Shown here piece by piece: positions 52,601-61,300 of a stretch of DNA of 64,000 nucleotides (position 1 is the first letter of the stretch; each line of letters begins with the position of its first letter). Source of the stretch: Globodera rostochiensis (taxonomy: Eukaryota > Nematoda > Chromadorea > Rhabditida > Heteroderidae); contig JAEVLN010000006.1 of the NCBI GenBank assembly GCA_018350325.1, positions 705,193 through 769,192 of the forward strand. Reading direction: 5' to 3'. The translations under genes and the position numbers were made by a program. A model generated the notes under the pieces. That model saw only the letters and a program-made list of their open reading frames with translations. It did not search any database and was not told where the DNA came from.

Positions 52601-53895
52601 GCGCATTAGTCCCAATGTTTAAAACCAACGGAGAGACGGGTAACTGGCGCGTGGACAAATGGATTATGCAAATAAGATCTCGCTTCATTCTTCGCGTTGA
52701 GTACAAACCGGGGAAGAGTAACATTGTGGCTGACGTTTTGTCACGGAATTTTCCGCATGCGAAGAAACTGGAGCACGAGAATGAGGAATCGGAAAAGTTG
52801 GCATTTGTCGGAGTGATCAAAGAGGGCGAAAAACAAGAGCCCCCCGGCAACAAAGAAGAATGGCAGCTGAAAACGCAGGAGAGCGAACTAAAAGCCTTGG
52901 TGGAATTCCTTCGAGACAGAATTTTGCCAGCGGATCCGCGGGAAATTCAAAGGGTTATGTCAATGACCCCATTTTACACACTGATTGACGGGCTGTTGTA
53001 CCAATGCGAACAACAAACGGGAAAGCTGCGAATTTTCGTACCAGAAGAGTTTCGAAAAGCAATGGTGGATGAGCGGCATTCCGGAATTTGTGCAGGCCAT
53101 TTCAGCGCCAAGAAATTATTCCTTCAGCTGGCGGAGAAATACTTTTGGCCGAACATGCAAGCCGATTGCAATCGAGCCGCGACGAATTGCAGAATTTGCG
53201 CTCACACGCGACAGCCGAGAGCAAACCAACCGGGCGTCCAAATGGTTAAAACGGCAGAACCTTTAGAGCTGATTTGTTTGGACATTTTGGACATTGGACG
53301 AAGCCGGTCGAAAAACAGATATGTCCTCGTCTGTGTAGACCACTTCAGCAAATGGACAGTTGCAGAGCCTATCCCGGACAAATCGGCAGAGACTGTCGCC
53401 CGAGTGTTCGTTGAAAATGTGATCTTAGTTTTCGGAGCCCCGCGCCGAATTCATTCCGACCGAGGAAAAGAATTTGTCAATTCGACGCTCGAAGGAATTT
53501 CAAAAATCCTAAAAACGGAAGTCTCCACCACGTGTGGATACGACCCGCAGGCGAACGGATTAGCAGAACGCGCGAATCAAACAATAATTAGAATGCTGAA
53601 ACGCTCGACAATTTCAGAATGGGACTGGGATTTGAGACTGCCATATGTAATATTCGCTCTGAATGTTACTCCCTCAATTGCGACAGGATTCTCGCCCTAT
53701 ACACTAATGTTTGGCAGAAATGTTAACTTCCCAACCGACGCAAACGTAAAATTTGACGTTGACCCACGTTATACCAGGGACGAAGATACATATCTTCAGG
53801 CCTTCCGGGAAAACCTAGCCGAAATTTTAGGAGAAGCGCGGAAAAACGCCGATGTCGCTCGCGAAAAGAATAAAATGGAATTTGACTCCCGATAA
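49678..53895 (+). CDS. pol: Gag C-terminus and Pol (protease, RT, RNase H, integrase core)
   Basis: 1405 codons. Domains in order: the capsid remainder (residues 1-110); zinc knuckle CYNCGKSGHIAPYC at 147-160; aspartic protease with AMLDGGAQLSLIS at about 308-320 (DGG instead of the usual D-T/S-G); reverse transcriptase from about 600 to 800 with FIYIDD near 750; RNase H with MTDAS, SPTELEAL and LTDHRAL; integrase zinc finger H-x-H-x-C-x-x-C near 1130-1180; integrase core Asp in LDILD, Asp in HSDRGKEF, Glu in LAERANQT. These make cDNA from element RNA and insert it. The frame stops at TAA 53893-53895, before the GPY/F domain, which continues in the same frame downstream. No chromodomain seen. 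Confidence 0.93.
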   Translation: MIFERIKVEMIQTLDDLDARETSAFDDLFSGLIRHHNETIDQLADRVGRTVQRAYPNLSSSAIDDLSTKHFLRALDSQDLALTLEVSRTPSMSYDQFVTLAARAEATKKAVQKTSTHSRALQNVQQAGRDNNEYRSRQAVPAVTRACYNCGKSGHIAPYCQEPRRSGQSAYRTSYNTQPQSQLQVWPRTNHPMQRDLNQNRGPSYPQQSFTPNRTGANNFPLTMGKRPNYDERGHQQNGSAGTNAANCIQVEEVPKEKVAVGSIGTNGELLKWLEELGRLNADGKESLRVGKLVVFELLVHGEKTSAMLDGGAQLSLISAGSLFKLVQEGVVDVNKRNYNSTRNTAFDFNGKKINTFGVITLPVNRADFKEVEIEFYITSAAFGFDMLIGTNTLGLLGLKMYDEKTNTMIEFECVSEKEAKTEHEVRVACNVTLQPKSITLVQLKLDEETTNDLIVTSSDEIQKNFRIEPSAVKAKDKNIVVPITNYSACAIKIPSNEIIGVAEVAENVTEVGNALDFKPIRNVQRVSNLQTREDNFVEKRNKLEEILPSLTGELGEEEKQPLLELLFSFEEIFVVEDHELTQTDLVTHYVDTEKTPPVKMRVRPVPFAFREKVATMLQDYLERGLIRPSWSPYASPIVLVPKKDGTIRFCIDYRGLNAVTVKDAFPLPNIDNTLMMLGNKKVFSTMDFMSGYWQIRMHPDSVSKTAFITEFGLYEYLVMPFGMSNAVATFQRFMTRLFDGVLNNFVFIYIDDLLVASESLEQHLEHLRIVFERIKTASLKLKITKCRFVAEELPFLGHILTRRGIKKDRDKIRPIADFPPPQKRKELQSFLGLMTYYRKFVYNFGKIAAPLFRKLKKDVPFTLGNEEMEAISSLKAKIAENVVLHFPDFNAAQNDPTRMFLMMTDASKIGVAAILCQPDENLNVRPIYFASRQCNQAESRYSPTELEALAICFGVKKFSQFISMIPTRVLTDHRALVPMFKTNGETGNWRVDKWIMQIRSRFILRVEYKPGKSNIVADVLSRNFPHAKKLEHENEESEKLAFVGVIKEGEKQEPPGNKEEWQLKTQESELKALVEFLRDRILPADPREIQRVMSMTPFYTLIDGLLYQCEQQTGKLRIFVPEEFRKAMVDERHSGICAGHFSAKKLFLQLAEKYFWPNMQADCNRAATNCRICAHTRQPRANQPGVQMVKTAEPLELICLDILDIGRSRSKNRYVLVCVDHFSKWTVAEPIPDKSAETVARVFVENVILVFGAPRRIHSDRGKEFVNSTLEGISKILKTEVSTTCGYDPQANGLAERANQTIIRMLKRSTISEWDWDLRLPYVIFALNVTPSIATGFSPYTLMFGRNVNFPTDANVKFDVDPRYTRDEDTYLQAFRENLAEILGEARKNADVAREKNKMEFDSR

Positions 53896-55659
53896 TTCGT
53901 AAAAATAGGAAAATACTCAATTGGAGACAGAGTAATGGTCATCGTCCCGGCAGAAAAGCAAAAAGCAGGGATCAGAAAGTTGGCGTGGAACCACTTTGGT
54001 CCTTACAAAATCACGGAGATAACAGAGTCATCAGCTTTTGTGGTACCCGTCGATAAACTGGAGCGAACACCCTTCAAAGTGCCACTCGAGCGATTAATAC
54101 ACGTTCCTCCGGGAATCCCCGACATTTCCATCCTACCCGAAAAGAAAAATCCTTTCCGGCACCTGTTAAAAGCCATGGGAGTTTTTGAAGAAGGTTCTCG
54201 GGCTAATTTGGACAGTTTTGGGAGCGATCAAACCATAGGAGTCAAAAACGGGGCGGAAAATAGGAAAATGTTGGTCGTTTATTCGTTGAGGGCAACGAAT
54301 TTTTCAGGTGGTGGGGCGGTTGAAGTGGAAAATCGGACTGAGACGTGCCGCCTAGGCGACGGTACCTTTCAGTGGCTTTCGGACTGTTCCGGCACCGGGC
54401 ACGACAACTGCAGTCACATGCGCGTGTCCGACTTTGACCCTGTGATCGATCGGGCATCCGAGCTGGGAACGACTGTGGTGACCAACCCGATCAAGGCGCT
54501 GTTGACCGCTTTTGTCCTCCGCCGGCTCAATTCGAACACTGCCGCGCGTCAGCTGGTCTCGTCAATCATCACCGCGGACGCTGGTCAGGAATGGATTGCG
54601 TTCTGCGGCCACCGCGGCAATCTCATCCCCTCCACCGTCCTGCCCGACATCGCCGATTTGCGAGACTCGTTGGAGGCGCGCTTTCTCAAATGCCGCGTAG
54701 CTAGTCAGGCACTGGCCACGAGTGCGTTTCAGCCGCTGGCACTGGACCCGCCGGAGATGCCATTTCAGGGCGAGGAGCGCGAAGCATGGCTAAAAGTGTT
54801 TAGACAGGCGGCCTGGACGATCGAAGAGGTCAGGGCGAAGTTCATCCACCGGCTTCCTCTTCTGGAATACCCGCGGGCGATCATTGGCGACTCCACGGCA
54901 CAGCAACTGTACACCGAAATGACGGAGACGGCGCTGATCTCGTCAGTAGAAGATGGCCTGGCGGGGATTGTGCGTCAGTTTGCTGGCCTCATCCTGTCCT
55001 CCAAAGTGCGCGCTGTTCTGCTTGTTATGGGGCGTGACGCGTTGCTTGCGGGCGAGACGATGGAAACAACATTGGAGTACCTGCAGCGGGTGAAGGAGCT
55101 GTGTCTGCGCTATCGCCATGCAAAAATCGTTTGGGCAATACCGCCGTATGTGCACACGCGTCGGGTGGCCTATGAACAAATTCTGGACTTGCTCATCTCC
55201 CTCACTGATCAGTGCCCAATACAGCTGGCGTTTGTCACGGCGCGGGGACGGTCACTGGCGGAACTCTTTCGCTACGGCGGCACACCCAACGGACAGATCG
55301 TCAACCAGACTGGCATTCTGACCGACGCCGGTGTGCGGGCATTCCTCGTCTGGTTGTACAACGTGGTCAACTTTCCGGGCGAGCGGGAGTTGGGGCGGAG
55401 ACGTTCAGTGGTTAGCCGGGTGTCCCAGGGGTCCCCGAACCGTCTAGGCGACGGGAATGGACCGAGTCGTGGCGGGAACGATGGAATGCGCCGGCCCTTA
55501 TCGGCGGGAGCAGCTCGCGGACCGCCGGGAACATCTCGAGACCGCTGCGACCGCTTTCGCCGCGACGAACGACAGGGTGGGCGAGTCTCCATCCGAGAAC
55601 GGCTGTCGGCGTCTAGGCGACGTCCGGAGCTCGGCTCATCGCGTTCGATTCGGCGTTAG
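53896..55659 (+). CDS. Integrase GPY/F tail plus SGNH-hydrolase-like region
   Basis: This is in frame with pol after one TAA; the first ATG is at 53935 (574 codons from there). Residues 1-60 are the integrase C-terminal GPY/F module (WNHFGPYKI). After a linker comes a GC-rich region without pol similarity. Its core (about 310-475) I read as SGNH/GDSL-like: PRAIIGDSTAQQL (block I, Ser 320), AVLLVMGRDAL (block III position, GRD in place of GxND), IVWAIPPYV, and GILTDAGVRAFLVWL (block V position, with no Asp-x-x-His). If so, the nucleophile is kept but the catalytic His appears lost, suggesting a binding or decayed esterase. A Cys-containing segment (CRLGDGTFQW, CSGTGHDNC) precedes it, and the end is R/G/S-rich. 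It occupies the env position, with no membrane segment or signal peptide. Confidence 0.6.
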   Translation, partial: FVKIGKYSIGDRVMVIVPAEKQKAGIRKLAWNHFGPYKITEITESSAFVVPVDKLERTPFKVPLERLIHVPPGIPDISILPEKKNPFRHLLKAMGVFEEGSRANLDSFGSDQTIGVKNGAENRKMLVVYSLRATNFSGGGAVEVENRTETCRLGDGTFQWLSDCSGTGHDNCSHMRVSDFDPVIDRASELGTTVVTNPIKALLTAFVLRRLNSNTAARQLVSSIITADAGQEWIAFCGHRGNLIPSTVLPDIADLRDSLEARFLKCRVASQALATSAFQPLALDPPEMPFQGEEREAWLKVFRQAAWTIEEVRAKFIHRLPLLEYPRAIIGDSTAQQLYTEMTETALISSVEDGLAGIVRQFAGLILSSKVRAVLLVMGRDALLAGETMETTLEYLQRVKELCLRYRHAKIVWAIPPYVHTRRVAYEQILDLLISLTDQCPIQLAFVTARGRSLAELFRYGGTPNGQIVNQTGILTDAGVRAFLVWLYNVVNFPGERELGRRRSVVSRVSQGSPNRLGDGNGPSRGGNDGMRRPLSAGAARGPPGTSRDRCDRFRRDERQGGRVSIRERLSASRRRPELGSSRSIRR

Positions 55660-55771
55660 CACTCACCCGCCACCAGACACCTCCCCGGTTCAACAGCCAA
55701 ATTGCCTTTGGACTTCTGCTTATTTCCCCCCCCCCCCATTTTCTCTCTTAGCGTCGGGGCGCCGCTTCCTT

Positions 55772-55783
55772 GGACGGGCGGGA
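55772..55783 (+). other. Polypurine-like tract
   Basis: GGACGGGCGGGA lies directly before the 3' LTR. It is purine-rich with two C interruptions, so it is a likely but imperfect second-strand primer site. Confidence 0.5.
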
Positions 55784-56013
55784 TGTGATGTTGGATTTTG
55801 GGACAATTTGACCTTTTTAATTTAAATGTTTGGCGTTTTGGTGGCGTCTTTTTGACATCCAATTTTCCCTTGTTGTGGCTTATTTTCCTTTTTTACGTGT
55901 GGACTTTCAATCGCCCCCTTCAATTTAATTGCTGTGCTAAATAAATAATCCGTCGCGTAACTGCTCGCTTTTGGACAAGACAGCTAAAGGCCCGGCCACT
56001 AATTTTTCTCACA
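55784..56013 (+). repeat. 3' LTR
   Basis: Identical to the 5' LTR except one base (TTATTTTCC). It ends CTCACA and is followed by ATGCTCC. Confidence 0.95.
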
Positions 56014-56299
56014 ATGCTCCTTTAAAGATCTATATTTCCGAAAATTTGAAAGAAAATCCATTTTTTAGTTTTTATGTTAAGGAAATATAAACACTACATA
56101 TATGTACATTTGAAAAATTAAAAAATGATTTTTTAAATTTTTTTGCTCATAATTGTGTTTTATGATGATCTTGAATTAATCAATAAAAACTAATAAATAG
56201 GTGGCTGGCAAAGCTTTTAGTACGTGAAATTTACATTCTCAATTTTATTTTTTATCTTTCAAAAAAATTTACAATTTAAATATTTGATTTAGCAAAGAA

Positions 56300-57213
56300 A
56301 TGCATTTAATTTTTCACTTGACTTCCATTCTTTTGCTTCTGATTTATCTCCAAAAAGTAAATGCAATAAAAATTTGGGTAAAGCCGACCTCGCTTGTATA
56401 TAAAGCGGAAATTAAATGTTACAACTCCTCTCCAACTCATTCAAGCAGTATTTTTGGCGCAGTTCAGCGCCAACAACTTGTAACAATTGGGTCAGCAAAA
56501 AAAAACAAATTTACTGAACTCCGAACACCAGGATTTGTGGACATTAAGCCGGATTTTAGCAAATGTGAACGGAACAACCCAAATGTGCTTATTCAAATTA
56601 CGAAAGCTTTTTCGCGCGAAATGGTCGGTTGGTTACCCAATTAAACATTTTGTAGTGAACAAAATTTTGTCGAATGATTGTTATGATCAAAAAAATGTCA
56701 TTTTATTCCTTTTAGAAAGAATTTGAATTTACAAAATCGGAGCTTATGTTGAGGCAAACTCTTGTGTTCGGATTCCGTACGGATCCATCAGTTTTGAAAA
56801 TGTTTTACACAAAACACGCTTCATTAGAGCATGAATTGGTGATTCGTTGCTTTCAATGCTTTCCCAAAACATTTGTCGGATGTGCGTGGATAACATTTGG
56901 GAGTGGAATTAAAAAGTCAAACGAAAAAAGTGTAATTATTCCAATTTATGAAATTGAATTGATGTCCGGTTGCTATGGAACAACGATAATGTTAATGTTA
57001 ACAAATGAACAGACGACGCCGGCACCGGTCTCTGGCAAAGTTAATTCCATTTTGATTAAATTTCATTTTTTATTTCAGTTTTTAACGAAAATAATTGAAA
57101 TGCCATTAAATGCGTTTGTTCATTTCAATGAGTTTAACTATGATTACCGCCAAAAAATAATTATTTCGTATGCGCAACGCGTAAGTGCTGAAAGAAGTGT
57201 TATTCAAGAGTAA
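56300..57213 (+). CDS. Secreted protein, two or three exons, about 273 residues
   Basis: Exons 56300-56623 and 56716-57213 (TAA). The donor is ATG|GTCGGT, the acceptor CCTTTTAG, phase 0. A signal peptide is clear (MHLIFHLTSILLLLIYLQKVNA). The mature part is mixed beta/alpha in character with several Cys (KCYNSS, SKCERN, IRCFQCFP, VGCAWI, SGCYGT) that could form disulfides; there is no membrane segment. A possible 39-base in-frame intron at 57042-57080 (AAA|GTTAAT..TTTATTTCAG) would remove 13 residues; it is short even for a nematode, so both forms are possible. TTTGATTTAG ends 9 bases before the ATG and may be a spliced-leader acceptor. Family not recognised. It lies 286 bases downstream of the LTR element, which may have replaced part of its promoter. 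Confidence 0.6.
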
Positions 57214-58330
57214 TATGGCCAATTACCCGCCCGCCGGTGTGTGATTTGTCATAAAAAACGTTTAAGAAAATATTATGCCAAAATTGTTTTGATTTAATTT
57301 TAAATTTAGCGTCAAGTCGCCTTCACAACCCTTGTGGCCGCCATCTGATCATTTGTCGTGGTGACTGTTCAACTAAATTCGGAACGGGAAGCAGATGCCT
57401 AGTATGCCGTGAAAAATAAAAAAACCAAAAAATTTTACTAAACGAATGTTTTTCCCCTTTTTTCTTTGAATTTTGGAGAATGCATTTCTTCTACAAATCG
57501 GCACCGCTGACCCCTTACCCCCCCCCCCCCGCGCCCACCAAAAGTGAAGCAGAATTCTCAAAAACTTGTATTCTTGACCAATTTTCGAGATTCAGTTGAA
57601 CGGAAACAAGAAATTGTTGGAAAAATTCATTCAGACAAAAAAAAATGGAAGCCATTTGAACGGGAATAATGTAAATTTTGCGTGTACCTGATTTTTAAAT
57701 TGGTCCGTTTAAGACGCGTTCCAACTTACAGAAACAAATAAAGCAGACTTTTATTTCCATTAGCATCAAAACGAGAGATTTAAGTCCTAAAACAACAATA
57801 ATTTTGATTTTTGAAGAATAACGATTTGAAATAGGTAATCGTAGACTGGTAGTCTTAAGCTTGGGCCACATCTCTTTCAACATCTGCTGCCTTTCATATA
57901 GATTGGCAATGTGACCTGTGTATTTTAATTTGTTTTCATCCGAGTAACTGTACTTTTTATACAGATCAGTAATGTTCATTTTAGTCGTAATTTTATACTT
58001 GTGAAGATTAAAAGATTTAATGTGAATTCGCTAAATACATTTATTAATTAAAATTGCATAATTAATCATTAAATGCAATATAGCAATAATATAAATTTGA
58101 AAATCGCATTTGTATATTTTTGTTTTCAAAAATGGAATTTGATAGAGACCGAACCAAACTAGCTAGATCTGCGCGGGTCCAAATTTTTTTTCTTTTTTTG
58201 GGATGCCGACCATGTACTCGGACCAGGGTGTATATGGGTTTGAACGTGTCATGCTTCTCGGATTTGGCCGGATCATGTGCCCGATGATTGGTTCAAAAAG
58301 TCTTTAACCCGGAATGGCCAAATCCGATCT
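57214..58330. other. Spacer with repeat fragment and an unassigned minus-strand frame
   Basis: Holds a partial inverted copy of the dispersed GC-palindrome repeat (57485-57562: GAATTCTGCTTCACTTTTGG on minus, G run, GGTGCCGATTTG). It also has a 94-codon minus frame at 57695-57979 (MNITDLYKKYSYSDENKLKY...) that looks coding in its first 50 codons but has no recognised domain or neighbouring exon. Confidence 0.4.
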
Positions 58331-61300
58331 TTAGAATTTTGGTGGACTGCCAACAATAGCGGACATTTCATTTTCGCCTCCATTCGTCTTTCGTTCCGTC
58401 GACAATTCCGGAGAAATTTGCTTCCTTTTCTTCATTTCTTTGGTAAATTCTGCCGGCTGATCATCGGCCAAAAACCAAAAGAATGTGTTGGCCTAAATTT
58501 ATTTTTAAAACAAAATTTGAAATTGTTTTATTATTTCGATCTTTTGCCAAATTAAATTTTTTGTTGAAAAAAGTAGTTAGAAAATCCATTTTTTAGTTTT
58601 ATGTTAAGGAAATATAAATACTACATATAAAAAAAAAATTTTAAATTTGTTTTGCTCATCAAAATATTTAAAAATGCATTTTTGACTTACAATAACTAAA
58701 ACGACGCTCATCCCCAAGAAAACGTTGCGCCACTGTTCATGTGAAGATTCGTCTTTTATGAATAACAGAAAAATCAGCGGCGAGACGAACAATGTAACGG
58801 ATTTCTCAAATTGAATGCCAGCAACCACAAAATGAGCAAATTGTCTGTGCAAATTAATAAATTTAATAAAATACAAAAAATACTTAATAATTTTAATAAT
58901 AATTGTATAGTACTTTTAAGAATATGAAATAAATATTATAATAATAAATTAATTTGGTGTGAAATATTAGAAGGTTCAAAAATTTAAATTTTATTTCCAA
59001 ACGCTAACCCACCGACTGATCAGAGTAGCGCACTTATAAAAGCCCCCACAATTTGTAGACACAACAGCAAAATTCATTGTCATCAAAATCACGGCCAAAA
59101 ATGGCATTTTCTCGGGCACAAATCCGGTCAATGCGAACATAATGCCGGAACCAACCAATGCCAACGAATTAAACATACGCATTCGATTAACCTCATTCAT
59201 GCAGCTAAAATTTTGTTTACAGATCAGATCACAATTGAGAAATTTATGTGTGAGTGTATTAGTGCTGCACGAGACCCAAAATTTCTCGATACTCGAGCCC
59301 AATACTTTACCTCGAGACTCGAGCCCGGGCCCGAGACCCAAAAAACCCGAGACTTTTCTCGAGTCGAAACCCAAGATTCGAGAATAGCTTTTTTCTCGTG
59401 TAGTAGAACATCCGATAAACAGGTTATGACACAGCGTTTAACCAATGAGCACGCGCAATGAATGAGAATGTTTTGCAAAAAATATGAAATTAAGGAATTT
59501 GAATTGATTTGTCCTTATGTATTTTACAAAGCTTAAAGCTCAGAATTCTGTAATGAATTTTTACCAAAAAGGCCTAGGGGTGTAAAAAAATTGAGAAAAT
59601 CGAGACTAAATACGCAAGACTCAAGCCCAAGACCCAAAAACTCGAAACTTTTCCCGAGTCGATACTCGATATCGAGACTCTCGTGCAGCACTAGTGTGTA
59701 CGTCAGTGTGTCTGCCATCCATCCGGCGCCAATTTTGACTGGAATATGCAACAGGGCGGGCACGGCACTCCAAATGCCCGTCTCGCGAACGCCGTAGCCG
59801 AGCACTTTGGACACATAAGTAGGTAAATAAGTGATCAGAAACACTGCGGTCACAATGTCCGCGAAGGCATTTAGCCACACCACCCAGATCACTTTGTTCG
59901 AGAGAATGGCACTAAAAAAAATTTTGATTTTTATTTTAAATATTTTTGATTAAAATTCTTAATTATAAATAAAAGGTATTATAAAAGCAAATAAAATAAA
60001 CCATATTGGTACCTACAGAAAACAATTAGGTTTTTTATGCATTAAAATTTATAAAGAAATTAAAAATCATAAAAAATTGGCAATTAATTTTCATTGTTTT
60101 TTAAATGAATAAATAAAAAATTACAATTTTTGCTTACCTGTATGGCATGTAACCATGAATTTCAATTTCGTCCGGTGTTTTCCCGTCTAGAATAGCGAAT
60201 TTTTCCTCGTCACTGACGCATTTGTGGCACTCCGGATGGTCCGTGTAAATGAGAAGCCATGTGACAAATAAAAGTGGTGACACAAGCGCATGCACATAAT
60301 AAACCTGTTAATATTTATTAAAGCATATTTTAAAAAATTTTTGCATTTAGAAATTTTTAAATATTAATAGTAAACCTTTTTTAAAAATTACTCAAATGGG
60401 TTACAATAATTTAAAATTGAGCTAAAAACAAACAGCATTAAATTTTTAAAAAATTACAGATTCTAATTTTTTTGAAAAAGTGTTGGTCTCCATTTTGAGT
60501 CTTGTGGTCAGTTTCGGTCTCGAGTCTCGGTAAATTTTAAGTCTCCAGTATCATTAGTGTCTAGTAAATACATTGTTTTTAATAGAATATTGCACAAAAC
60601 TGGACATCCATCCGGTTAACAGCCGGGTTTGCCGGAAACCCGGGGGTTAACGGTGCCGGATGTCTCGGTGTTGTGCAGCAGGATGTCTTCCGTGTCAAAA
60701 AATACGGAATGCCAAAAAATACGGAATTTTACGGAGAACGGAAGGCATCCCTGTTGTGCAAGCCTAATTTTACATAACATACCCATGGCCATCCAAGTGC
60801 AGGTGTAGAACTTACCTAAATAGAAAAGAATAAATTTAAAAAACATACACATTGAAACTCACAAAGGCTGCCACTGGATTTGTCACTGTGACGGCAATTG
60901 AGGTGAAGTTGGTCATGCATGCACTAATAAATTAAAAAAAAATTAATATTACTAATTAAACAAAATTACAGGAAAAAGCCGTGTTGCCGAAGCGAGGCCC
61001 AACGATGGCACACAAAGCCAATGGCGGCAAAATTAGCTCCATAAGCGAACCCTACAAAATATAAGAAGAATTTAGCACCATCCAGTTTATCAAAACATTT
61101 TTTATGGAGTTTGATCATTAGTAAGAGAGCAGGGGAAACGGGGTTTTAAGCAAAGTGGAATGAAGCGAAGAATGGTCCTGACCAACCATTCAAAAACGTA
61201 CTTTCCCATCCATAATTTATGCGCAAAATTAATCGAATTTGTGACAAATAGGAGGAGCAAACGGAGGACAGATTTGTGTTTACGCCTTTTTTTTTGCCAA

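Larger units (their letters stand above)
48185..56013 (+). mobile_element. Ty3/gypsy LTR retrotransposon with an extra SGNH-like region
   Basis: The 7829-base element has LTRs 48185-48414 and 55784-56013 (230 bases each, TG...CA, one difference). A primer-binding site starts at the first base after the 5' LTR, and a purine-rich tract ends at the last base before the 3' LTR. Internal order is gag, zinc knuckle, protease, reverse transcriptase, RNase H, integrase, GPY/F, then a GC-rich extra region. RT before integrase places it in Ty3/gypsy. No matching 4-6-base target duplication is seen (GTAT left, ATGC right). LTR identity implies a young insertion, yet the coding region has one frame break and one nonsense codon. 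Confidence 0.95.
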
